Shown here: in pieces, positions 35,481 through 42,870 of the stretch
Layout: each line of letters starts with the position of its first letter
Numbering within the stretch: position 1 is the first letter of the stretch
Notes under the pieces: generated by a model
What the model saw: only the letters and a program-made list of their open reading frames with translations
Told to the model about the DNA's origin: nothing
Database searches by the model: none
Program-made: the position numbers and the translations under genes
NCBI GenBank assembly: GCA_040772505.1
Contig: JAXGYA010000002.1
Location: 1-64,000 of the forward strand
DNA: 64,000 nt
Direction: 5' to 3'
DNA from: Mariniphaga sp040772505
Lineage (GTDB): Bacteria; Bacteroidota; Bacteroidia; Bacteroidales; Prolixibacteraceae

Positions 35481-36353
35481 ATGAAAAAGACACCTTTGAA
35501 TGTAAAACTGTTGCTTTTGAGAATCAAAAGCCGGAAGAGAACCGGGAGCAATTTGCTCTTTACTCTTGTGCTGTTTCTCTTTTTCTCATCCATGCTTATG
35601 CAGTCAAGAGCTCAATCGCTGGATGTTCCCTACGTTCCGACACCTCAAAATGTGGTGGAGAAAATGTTGGATATGGCAAATGTCGGTCCCGGAGACTATG
35701 TGATTGATTTGGGTTCGGGAGACGGGCGCATTGTTATTGCTGCCGCAAAAAGAGGCGCATTCGGACATGGTGTGGATATTGACCCTGTTCGGATAAAGGA
35801 GGCAAGTGAAAATGCAAAAAAAGCTGAAGTTGAAAATAAAGTACTTTTTGTACAGGATAATATCTTCAGCACCGATTTCAGCAGAGCAAGTGTAGTTACA
35901 ATGTATCTGCTTAACTCGGTAAACCTGCAACTGCGTTCCCACCTGCTGGGTCGGTTAAAACCGGGAACACGTATTGTTTCTCACAATTTTGACATGGGCG
36001 ACTGGAAACCGGACAATAATGTCAGGGAAGAAACCAGTAATATCTATTTTTGGCTGATTCCTGCAAATGTTAAAGGTGAATGGAACTGGCAGACCGGTGA
36101 AAAATCGTTTACGATGACTGCCCAGCAGGAATACCAGAAAATCCGCCTGCAAATAAAATCGGGCAGAATATCATTGCCCGTAGAAGAAGCCATACTAAAT
36201 GGCGACAGGATCAGTTTCACAGTCGCTGTACCCAAAAGTGATGAAAAGTATCTTTATAGCGGCAGGGTAGAGGGAAACAGAATCACCGGCGTGGCTCAAA
36301 TCAGATTGGGAGAAAACTCCAGTGTCGTAGAGTGGAATGCGGTAATGCGCTGA
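35481..36353 (+). CDS. Methyltransferase-fold protein with an N-terminal export signal
   Basis: 290 aa. Residues 1-45 are a basic stretch followed by a strong hydrophobic segment (LLFTLVLFLFFSSMLMQSRA), so a signal peptide or anchor is predicted. Residues 50-190 form a class I methyltransferase core with motif I DYVIDLGSGDGRIVIAAAKR and GHGVDIDP; the tail is a beta-rich region (210-290). The core resembles DOT1-like or lysine methyltransferase-type folds. SAM is cytoplasmic, so an exported methyltransferase is odd: the segment may be an inner-membrane anchor, or the fold has another role. Confidence 0.75.
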   Translation: MKKTPLNVKLLLLRIKSRKRTGSNLLFTLVLFLFFSSMLMQSRAQSLDVPYVPTPQNVVEKMLDMANVGPGDYVIDLGSGDGRIVIAAAKRGAFGHGVDIDPVRIKEASENAKKAEVENKVLFVQDNIFSTDFSRASVVTMYLLNSVNLQLRSHLLGRLKPGTRIVSHNFDMGDWKPDNNVREETSNIYFWLIPANVKGEWNWQTGEKSFTMTAQQEYQKIRLQIKSGRISLPVEEAILNGDRISFTVAVPKSDEKYLYSGRVEGNRITGVAQIRLGENSSVVEWNAVMR

Positions 36354-36368
36354 AGCAATAATATAAAA

Positions 36369-36396
36369 AGGCTGCTTTTTAGGGCAGCCTCTGTTT
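36369..36396 (+). terminator. Intrinsic terminator after the exported methyltransferase gene
   Basis: AGGCTGC (36369) pairs with GCAGCCT (36384) over 7 bp around an 8-nt loop, followed by CTGTTTT. Located 15 bp beyond the stop codon. Confidence 0.75.
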
Positions 36397-36398
36397 TG

Positions 36399-36473
36399 GG
36401 TGGCGGATGGGACTTGAACCCACGACCCCTGGAACCACAATCCAGTGCTCTAACCAACTGAGCTACAGCCACC
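36399..36473 (-). tRNA. tRNA-His (anticodon GTG)
   Basis: 75 nt including the extra 5' G characteristic of histidine tRNA, opposite C73. The anticodon loop TTGTGGT gives GTG, the D arm is AGCTCAGTTGGTTAGAGC and the T arm is GTGGGTTCAAGTCCCAT. One apparent mismatch (T6 with C67) occurs in the acceptor stem. Full CCA is not encoded. Confidence 0.93.
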
Positions 36474-36488
36474 GTTTAATTTGAGTTT

Positions 36489-36497
36489 GCAAATATA
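36489..36497 (-). promoter_or_regulatory. -7 box of the tRNA-His promoter
   Basis: Minus strand TATATTTGC, a perfect TAnnTTTGC, ends 16 bp before the tRNA 5' end, which is the right distance for a short leader. No clear TTTG -33 box. Confidence 0.6.
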
Positions 36498-36637
36498 ATA
36501 TTTATTTGTTCATCCTGCCTGAAAACTGAAGATTTGTAAACTGAATTTTTCCTGCAAATGTTGTGCTCATTTCTCGATAAATGATTTTTGCCACCAAAAC
36601 CTGGCTGGGCAGGCAGCCGTGAATGTGCACCTGTTTT

Positions 36638-37387
36638 CTAAAACTCAAGCACATTTCTCAGGTTTTTATAACCTGATTTACTCACTTTCAATTTGGTCTT
36701 ATCTTTCAGAATAACTATGTAGGATTCCTTCTCGTATTGCTGAATTTCATTAATTTCTTCAACTTTAACAATGTGTGAACGGTGGATGCGTACAAAGTTT
36801 TTCGGATCAAGTGCTTTCTCATAATACTTCATGGTGTTTTGCTTGATATATCTGTTTTCACGGGTAAAAATCAGTACATAATCATCCATTGATTCGATAT
36901 ATCTCACCTGGTCAACCGGGATGATATGTATTTTGTTCCTGTTTTTCACCACAATCCGTTCAAGAGCTTCTTCATGGGGAAAACTAACCAGTTTATCAGC
37001 AACATCTGAGGCGGGTCCTTCTGCCAAAATTCGATCGGCTACTTTCTGAACCGCTTCCTGCAGCCGCTCTTTGGAGTAGGGTTTCAGCAGATAATCCGCC
37101 GCATTGTATTCAAATGCTCTCAGTGCATACTGGTCATAAGCCGTTGCAAAAATAATGTGAGGCTTGTGGTCCAGCAGTTCCAAAAGCTCAAAACCGGTAA
37201 TTTTTGGCATTTGAATGTCGAGAAAAACAAGATCAGGCTTCATCTCATTGATTGCCTTAACTCCCTCAAATCCGTTTTCGCATTCAGCAATAATTTCAAT
37301 ATTTTCAAAATCACTTAAAAATGATTTCAGAAGCTTTCGGGCAAGCTTTTCATCCTCAACAATAATGGTTCGTATTTTATCTGCCAT
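36638..37387 (-). CDS. LytTR-family response regulator
   Basis: 249 aa. The receiver domain (5-125) has the acidic pair at TIIVEDEKLARKLLKSFL, the phosphoacceptor Asp in PDLVFLDIQMPKITGFELLE and the conserved Lys in DYLLKPYSKERLQ. The LytTR DNA-binding domain (145-245) is marked by IHIIPVDQVRYIESMDDYV and FVRIHRSHIVKVEEI. It pairs with the LytS-like kinase gene 6 bp upstream on the same strand and is the third gene of the LiaF-like/kinase/regulator operon. Probably controls envelope or transport genes; target unknown. Confidence 0.93.
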   Translation of the reverse strand: MADKIRTIIVEDEKLARKLLKSFLSDFENIEIIAECENGFEGVKAINEMKPDLVFLDIQMPKITGFELLELLDHKPHIIFATAYDQYALRAFEYNAADYLLKPYSKERLQEAVQKVADRILAEGPASDVADKLVSFPHEEALERIVVKNRNKIHIIPVDQVRYIESMDDYVLIFTRENRYIKQNTMKYYEKALDPKNFVRIHRSHIVKVEEINEIQQYEKESYIVILKDKTKLKVSKSGYKNLRNVLEF

Positions 37388-37393
37388 GGTAAA

Positions 37394-38446
37394 TTATTTT
37401 TGTGGAATTACCAAAGATACTTTAAATTCTTTTTTGTTGTCCTCTACTTTCATCAACATTGAGTTTCCATAAATAATCTGCAGCCGGTCGCGAACATTTC
37501 GCAACCCAATTCCCTCACCCCTTTTGGGCAAAGCATTTGGGTCATAATTGTTGGTGATGGTTATTTCCAGCACATCGTTATTGCATCTCCCTCTGGTGAT
37601 AACATCAACGGTTTCCGTTGCTTCATAAACGCCATATTTAATTGCATTTTCATAAAGCGGCTGCAAAATCATATTCGGAATCCGAGCCTGCATGCAATTT
37701 TTATCAATTTCGAAAACCGGATTTAGCTTTTCTCCAAATCTCACCTTTTCAATCTGAAGATAGAGCATATTGTTTTTCAACTCCTCACTCAGCGGCACTT
37801 TGTCAACCTGATCGTGTCTGAGAGAATATCGCATAAGTGCTGAAAGATTAATCACCATCTCCTGTGCTTTTGCCGGATCGATCATCGTCAGTGATGAAAT
37901 GCTGTTCAGGCTATTAAATAAAAAATGGGGATTGATTTGCGATTTCAAAGCATGCAATTCTGCTTCCTTAACCAGCGATTTCAGATTGCCTTCATTGATG
38001 AGCTTTTCCTTAAACTCCTGGTAGTAGTTCACCGCATAAAAGAAAATCACAAAAGTGATGTATGACATATATCCGCCAAAAATTGTCATGGTTACCTTAT
38101 TGCCAACCCAATGCTGATGAAAATGTACCGGATAGAGCAATTTGATGATAACCATTCCGGTATAGAGCCAGATAAAAACAATTACGGTGGCAGAAATGGC
38201 ATGTGTCACAATTATTTTTCCTGTGGGATTGTCTTCAATCGTGCTAAACTTTATCACATACCAGATGGACGAACCAATGACGGCATAGGTTAGATTGAAA
38301 GCAACTGCTTCAGTTGCAGCAAGTCCCGGATCAACGCCAAGCGAGAGCCATTTGATGAGTACACTTGCAGCAATTATTATCATCCAAACTAAAAAATAAT
38401 AAATGCCAAGCCGTGGATTGGATATGAAAGGATGTTTAAAATCCAT
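37394..38446 (-). CDS. LytS-type sensor histidine kinase
   Basis: 350 aa. Four membrane helices (about 15-140) form the sensor part, followed by a coiled segment. The His_kinase domain has the phosphoacceptor in LKSQINPHFLFNSLNSIS (about 167-184), and the HATPase has PNMILQPLYENAIKYGVYE (N box) and GEGIGLRNVRDRLQ (G box). It has no extracellular sensor domain, as is common for Bacteroidota LytS. It lies one base from the LiaF-like gene and 6 bp before the LytTR regulator, so the three should act together. Confidence 0.93.
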   Translation of the reverse strand: MDFKHPFISNPRLGIYYFLVWMIIIAASVLIKWLSLGVDPGLAATEAVAFNLTYAVIGSSIWYVIKFSTIEDNPTGKIIVTHAISATVIVFIWLYTGMVIIKLLYPVHFHQHWVGNKVTMTIFGGYMSYITFVIFFYAVNYYQEFKEKLINEGNLKSLVKEAELHALKSQINPHFLFNSLNSISSLTMIDPAKAQEMVINLSALMRYSLRHDQVDKVPLSEELKNNMLYLQIEKVRFGEKLNPVFEIDKNCMQARIPNMILQPLYENAIKYGVYEATETVDVITRGRCNNDVLEITITNNYDPNALPKRGEGIGLRNVRDRLQIIYGNSMLMKVEDNKKEFKVSLVIPQK

Positions 38447-38447
38447 A

Positions 38448-39158
38448 TTAATTATATTTTACTTCCACTCCGCCAAAAGCACAAAACCCCTTAATTACCA
38501 GCACCTTTGAAGCATCCTGATTGGCATTGAGAACCGATGTTCCGCGTTTATCGGTGAAAGCGCCAAAAATTACGTTAACCTCATTGATAACAGTCCAGTC
38601 TGCAGGAACTTTAAATCCGCTCCCTCCAAAAATATTGACACATTCAATGGTTGCTCCGTTTTCGGCGAGAGATGTTTGACGCAAATCAAACTCAGCGCCT
38701 CCAAAAATAGAAGTTATTTTTCCACCTAAGAAATTATTTGTTCTGACAAAAACCTCCTTCCCTCCAAAAATTATAAAATCGTCAAAGAAATCGGCTCCCT
38801 GCATTGAAGATTCAATCCGGGGTGTTTTAGATTTCATTTTATGTGTAATTATCAGCACAACACCAACCCCGATAATTAAAACAGGCCATCCAAATTGCCT
38901 TAAATGATAAGGGATTATCGATAACTCGTCTATCAGAAAAAAACTGCCGATGACAATCAGAATAATCCCTGAAGTGCGATTGCCGGAAATCATAGAGAAA
39001 ACTCCGATGCCTATGAGCAACATCTGCCAGGATATTAAAATATCTGTCAGCACAATAGGTATAAAGTTCAGCTTGAATAAAATCCAAAGCGCCCCGATAA
39101 TAATTAAAAATAACCCGAACAACGCCTTCCTGCTTGACCTGTCTTTCTTTTCTTTCAT
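38448..39158 (-). CDS. LiaF-like membrane protein (DUF5668 + LiaF C-terminal)
   Basis: 236 aa. Residues 10-110 hold four hydrophobic helices with GLFLIIIGALWILFKLNFIP, the DUF5668/LiaI-F membrane repeat, and residues 125-235 are a beta-helix-like LiaF C-terminal domain with repeated IFGG words (IIFGGKEV, SIFGGAEFD, NIFGGSGFKV). LiaF proteins inhibit or modulate cell-wall stress two-component systems. Being the first gene of an operon with a LytS kinase and LytTR regulator, it could be the input or brake of that system; in Firmicutes the partner is LiaRS instead. Confidence 0.85.
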   Translation of the reverse strand: MKEKKDRSSRKALFGLFLIIIGALWILFKLNFIPIVLTDILISWQMLLIGIGVFSMISGNRTSGIILIVIGSFFLIDELSIIPYHLRQFGWPVLIIGVGVVLIITHKMKSKTPRIESSMQGADFFDDFIIFGGKEVFVRTNNFLGGKITSIFGGAEFDLRQTSLAENGATIECVNIFGGSGFKVPADWTVINEVNVIFGAFTDKRGTSVLNANQDASKVLVIKGFCAFGGVEVKYN

Positions 39159-39332
39159 TTCATTTCCCCCTTATTTCAATTTCTAACAACAAATATAGGC
39201 ATTGAAGTCCGGGGAACGGGTCAATCAATCGGTTAACAATAGCTTAACATCGGTGAACAGAATAAAATCACTGAAAATCAAACGTTACAGCAATCTTTAA
39301 TTCCTTTAATGTTTCTAAAAAGAGGTAAACGT

Positions 39333-41024
39333 TTAACTCCCCTTTGAATAGGAGTCGCGCAAAGGCACTGTCCGGTTAAACACCGGTTTTTCGGGAGTTG
39401 AATCGTAATCCACATTAAAATAACCCAGGCGTTCAAACTGAAAATGGTCGAGTGGTTTCGCATTCTTCACAAAAGGCTCCAGAAAACATTCCGGAAGAAC
39501 TTTCAGAGAATCGGTATTTAAAAATTCTTTATAATCCACATCCTTTTGCCCTAATGGATCTTCCACGCTAAAGAGGCGGTCGTACATCCTGACTTCAGAT
39601 TTCACTGCATGTTTCGCCGAAACCCAGTGCAGGGTTGCTTTCACTTTTCGCCCGTCGGGTGAGTTTCCTCCTCTCGACTGCGGATCATAGGTGCAGTGAA
39701 GCGCTGTTATTTCTCCTTTTTCATTTTTAATCACTTCGTTGCAGGTGATAAAATAGGCGTAGCGCAGACGCACTTCGCGTCGGGGCGCCAGGCGGAAAAA
39801 TTTTCGGGAAGGCTCTTCCATAAAATCATCCTGCTCAATATACAGCTCCCTAGCAAATGGCACTTTTCGTGTTCCCATGCTTTCATCTTCCGGATTATTT
39901 ATCGCTTCAAGCTCTTCTTCTGCTCCTTCGGGATAGTTGGTTATCACAACTTTTAACGGATTGAGAACGCCCATAACGCGCTGTGCAGTGCGGTTGAGAT
40001 GTTCACGAACGCTGTATTCAAGCAAAGAAACATCGACCATTCCGTCCACTTTGGTGACACCGATCCGGTCAGCGAAATTCTGGATTGACCCGGGAGTATA
40101 GCCACGCCGGCGCAATCCCGAAATGGTCGGCATTCGCGGGTCGTCCCAGCCATTGACATACCCCTCGTTTACCAGCTGAAGCAGCAACCGCTTGCTCATA
40201 ACGGTATAGGTTAAGTTAAGCCGTGCGAATTCAATTTGGCGGGGTCTGTAGTCAGTTTCCTGAAGCTGGTCAATAAACCAGTCGTAGAGCGGGCGGTGCA
40301 CTTCAAACTCCAGGGTACAGACCGAATGGGTGATTCCTTCCCAATAGTCGCTCTGTCCGTGAGCAAAATCATACATGGGATAGATGCACCATTTGTCGCC
40401 GGTTCGGTGGTGGTGCGCTTTAATGATGCGGTAAATTATCGGGTCGCGCATGTGCATATTGGGCGATGTCATATCAATTTTTGCCCGCAGCACTCTGGAA
40501 CCTTCTTCAAACTCACCGGCAGTCATGCGCATAAAAAGATCGAGGTTTTCTTCGGTTGTACGATTCCTGTATGGACTTTCCAAGCCCGGGCGGGTGGGGG
40601 TTCCCTTTTGGCTGGCTATGGCTTCGGCATCCTGATCGTCAACATATGCCTTGCCCTCCTTTATCAGCTTTATGGCAAAATTGTGAAGATTTTCAAAATA
40701 GTCGGAAGCGTAAAAAAGTCTGTCTTCCCAATCAAAACCTAACCACTTCACGTCCTCCATGATGGATTCCACATATTCCATCTCCTCTTTGATAGGATTG
40801 GTGTCGTCGAAACGGAGATTGCATTTTCCGCCATAATGTTCGGCAATTCCAAAATTCAGACAAATGGATTTAGCGTGGCCAATATGGAGATATCCGTTTG
40901 GCTCGGGTGGAAACCGTGTCAAAACTCGCCCGTCGTTTTTCCCTTCGGCAAGGTCTTTATCAATCTGCTGAAAAATAAAATTCGATTTTTTTACTGCCTC
41001 TGAATTTTCTGAATTATTTGTCAT
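39333..41024 (-). CDS. glnS: Glutaminyl-tRNA synthetase
   Basis: 563 aa (E. coli 554). The class I HIGH motif is in PPEPNGYLHIGHAKSICLNF and the KMSKS equivalent is TVMSKRLLLQLV; the domain between includes GDKWCIYPMYDFAHGQSDYW. The C-terminal beta-barrels bind the anticodon. It charges tRNA-Gln with glutamine. Transcribed alone from a TAATTTTGC promoter element at 41059-41067, and followed by about 170 bp before the LiaF-like gene. Confidence 0.97.
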   Translation of the reverse strand: MTNNSENSEAVKKSNFIFQQIDKDLAEGKNDGRVLTRFPPEPNGYLHIGHAKSICLNFGIAEHYGGKCNLRFDDTNPIKEEMEYVESIMEDVKWLGFDWEDRLFYASDYFENLHNFAIKLIKEGKAYVDDQDAEAIASQKGTPTRPGLESPYRNRTTEENLDLFMRMTAGEFEEGSRVLRAKIDMTSPNMHMRDPIIYRIIKAHHHRTGDKWCIYPMYDFAHGQSDYWEGITHSVCTLEFEVHRPLYDWFIDQLQETDYRPRQIEFARLNLTYTVMSKRLLLQLVNEGYVNGWDDPRMPTISGLRRRGYTPGSIQNFADRIGVTKVDGMVDVSLLEYSVREHLNRTAQRVMGVLNPLKVVITNYPEGAEEELEAINNPEDESMGTRKVPFARELYIEQDDFMEEPSRKFFRLAPRREVRLRYAYFITCNEVIKNEKGEITALHCTYDPQSRGGNSPDGRKVKATLHWVSAKHAVKSEVRMYDRLFSVEDPLGQKDVDYKEFLNTDSLKVLPECFLEPFVKNAKPLDHFQFERLGYFNVDYDSTPEKPVFNRTVPLRDSYSKGS

Positions 41025-41058
41025 TGCTTAACTATTTATCTGCTGATTTTCAACGGTA

Positions 41059-41067
41059 GCAAAATTA
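41059..41067 (-). promoter_or_regulatory. -7 box of the glnS promoter
   Basis: Minus strand TAATTTTGC, a perfect TAnnTTTGC, 35 bp before the glnS start codon. No convincing -33 box. Confidence 0.6.
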
Positions 41068-41238
41068 AAAAAAGGTTTATCAGTAGGGTTAACACAAGTT
41101 TGTTTTCTTTGCATTCATTACTTATTCTTAATTTCATTGAAATGAATCCTCCGATGGGCGGTGAAATTGAAAAAGCGAGCGTAACCTTGTTTTTGTAAAA
41201 ATGGTTGGGTGTTTATGTGGAAATCATTACAATTTTTC

Positions 41239-41247
41239 TACCTTTGC
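41239..41247 (+). promoter_or_regulatory. -7 box of the tRNA-Cys promoter
   Basis: TACCTTTGC fits TAnnTTTGC perfectly and lies 19 bp before the tRNA-Cys 5' end. It probably also serves the secreted-protein gene just downstream of the tRNA. Confidence 0.65.
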
Positions 41248-41266
41248 AGTCCGAATTTAAAAAAAC

Positions 41267-41337
41267 GGTACCTTGGCCGAGTGGTTAGGCAACGGTCTGC
41301 AAAACCGTGTACGGCGGTTCGAATCCGCCAGGTACCT
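41267..41337 (+). tRNA. tRNA-Cys (anticodon GCA)
   Basis: 71 nt. The acceptor GGTACCT pairs with AGGTACC and the discriminator is T, as usual for cysteine. The anticodon loop CTGCAAA gives GCA, and the T arm is GGCGGTTCGAATCCGCC. The next gene starts only 8 nt after the tRNA end, suggesting a shared transcript. Confidence 0.95.
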
Positions 41338-41344
41338 CAAAAAA

Positions 41345-42055
41345 ATGAAACGGTTAATTTTTGTTTTGATTATCAGTTCCTTGTGTGCAGGTCCAGCTTT
41401 CAGTCAGATTCCCCAGTCTTCGCTTTATGAAATGAAACGTGCCATGGATTTAATGAACCTAAATAAGGCGCACCGGGGTGATTTTCAGTCGATGCTCACT
41501 GAAGCAGACATACAAGGTTCTCCCTACCTGAATGACGAGTTCATTGAGGGTTCGGTTTTTACCACCTCCAAAACTCAATACGAAGGTGTTCCGCTTCGTT
41601 ACAATATATACAACGATGACATCGAATTTCGTTCCGACGACGGACAGGTAATGGTTTTGGCGGCTCCGGAAGTTTTGGAAAAAGTTGAATTTGGCGATTA
41701 TCAGTTTGAATACATATTCTATCATGTTGTGAACAAAACCAGGCGCGGCTTTTTCACCGTTATCGAAAAAGGGAAGGCATCACTCTATTCCCGTCCACAG
41801 ATTAAGTTTGAAGAAGCCAAACAACCTGCTGCATATCAGGATGCACAACCTGCAAAATTTACCAAAAGACCTGATGTCTATTATATCCGGATTGACATGG
41901 AAGCGGCTAAACCGGTAACAAAACAGAAAGATTTGCAGGAGGCATTCTCTGATCATAAAGCTGAGATTGCTTCATTTATCAAAAAAAACAAAATAAAAGC
42001 CAACAGCCCGGAATCTTTAAAAGAGTTGGTTCAATATTACAATTCGCTGGAATAA
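41345..42055 (+). CDS. Secreted protein of unknown function
   Basis: 236 aa from ATG 41345 (MKRLIFVLIISSLCAGPAFS), a clear signal peptide. Upstream codons of the same frame run through tRNA-Cys and cannot be coding. The mature part is mixed alpha/beta (YLNDEFIEGSVFTTSKTQYE, MVLAAPEVLEKVEFGDYQFE), and the last 50 residues form a Lys-rich helical tail. Conserved-looking for Bacteroidota but not assigned to a known family. It is followed 16 bp later by the TrmJ-like gene. Confidence 0.75.
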   Translation: MKRLIFVLIISSLCAGPAFSQIPQSSLYEMKRAMDLMNLNKAHRGDFQSMLTEADIQGSPYLNDEFIEGSVFTTSKTQYEGVPLRYNIYNDDIEFRSDDGQVMVLAAPEVLEKVEFGDYQFEYIFYHVVNKTRRGFFTVIEKGKASLYSRPQIKFEEAKQPAAYQDAQPAKFTKRPDVYYIRIDMEAAKPVTKQKDLQEAFSDHKAEIASFIKKNKIKANSPESLKELVQYYNSLE

Positions 42056-42071
42056 ACTCTGAATCTCCCGC

Positions 42072-42761
42072 ATGAAATTTACATTTATATTAGTTGAGCC
42101 CGCTGTTCCCGAGAATGTAGGCGCTACGGCACGCGCAATAAAAACCATGGGATTCAGAAATCTCGCGCTTATAAATCCCTGCGAATACCTGAGCGGGCCT
42201 GCACGCTGGCTGGCTCATGCTTCTGAAGAGATCCTTGAAAATGCGCTCATTTTCCCCACTTTGCATGAAGCCGTTCAGGAATTTGACTTTATTATCGGCA
42301 CATCGGCAAAAAGGCGCAGTGTGAAACACGATTACCTCTCCCTGTCCAAACTGCCTGAATTATTAGAATCCAAAGGAAACACCGTAAGAAGAACTGCCAT
42401 TGTTTTTGGTCGCGAAGAATCGGGGCTTCGGAATGAAGAGCTGAAACTTTGTGATTTGGTAACTGCTGTTCCAATGAAAACCGTTTTCCCTTCGTTAAAT
42501 CTGGCTCAGGCTGTCATGCTTTATGCCTGGGAGCTTTCTAAAATAGCTGAAAATAATTTTTCACAAAAATCACTCAGAAGTGAAGAGAGCTTTCATTCGC
42601 TGGTGCAAAAAGTTCGCTCAATACTGACTGAAACCGGATTTGACGGGCAATCGGCCATATTTTCCCGTTTCCTCGAGCGAATTGCTTTCCTTGATGAAGG
42701 CGACATCCGGTTGTTTCACTCTTTCTGCAATAAGTTTCTGGAAAACAAAAACAACCGGTAA
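42072..42761 (+). CDS. TrmJ-like SPOUT RNA 2'-O-methyltransferase
   Basis: 229 aa. SpoU/TrmH-type motifs: motif 1 LVEPAVPENVGATARAIKTM, motif 2 TAIVFGREESGLRNEEL and motif 3 VPMKTVFPSLNLAQAVMLYAW. Such enzymes methylate the 2'-O of a pyrimidine at tRNA position 32 (TrmJ) or similar sites. The C-terminal 70 residues are a helical extension as in TrmJ. It is 16 bp after the secreted protein gene and ends 109 bp before the insertion sequence. Confidence 0.85.
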   Translation: MKFTFILVEPAVPENVGATARAIKTMGFRNLALINPCEYLSGPARWLAHASEEILENALIFPTLHEAVQEFDFIIGTSAKRRSVKHDYLSLSKLPELLESKGNTVRRTAIVFGREESGLRNEELKLCDLVTAVPMKTVFPSLNLAQAVMLYAWELSKIAENNFSQKSLRSEESFHSLVQKVRSILTETGFDGQSAIFSRFLERIAFLDEGDIRLFHSFCNKFLENKNNR

Positions 42762-42803
42762 ACCGGTGTGACATCCGCTTTCCCTTGCCGTTACAGGAAT
42801 CAT

Positions 42804-42845
42804 TATCTTGTGTCTTATGTCTCGTATCTTGTGTCTCATGTCTAA
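42804..42845 (+). repeat. Two tandem 21-bp repeats
   Basis: TATCTTGTGTCTTATGTCTCG is followed immediately by TATCTTGTGTCTCATGTCTAA, with 18 of 21 bases identical. Each unit is itself built of a TGTCT-type word. A low-complexity intergenic repeat between the TrmJ-like gene and the insertion sequence; too few units for a CRISPR and no spacer. Confidence 0.7.
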
Positions 42846-42870
42846 TCGTTTTGTGTCAAAGAAAAATCAT

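Noticed and set aside
41273..41344. Upstream extension of the secreted-protein gene
   Set aside because: The extra codons read through tRNA-Cys; the ATG at 41345 begins a proper signal peptide.
42804..42845. Possible CRISPR
   Set aside because: Only two contiguous 21-bp units with no spacers and no cas gene; a simple tandem repeat.
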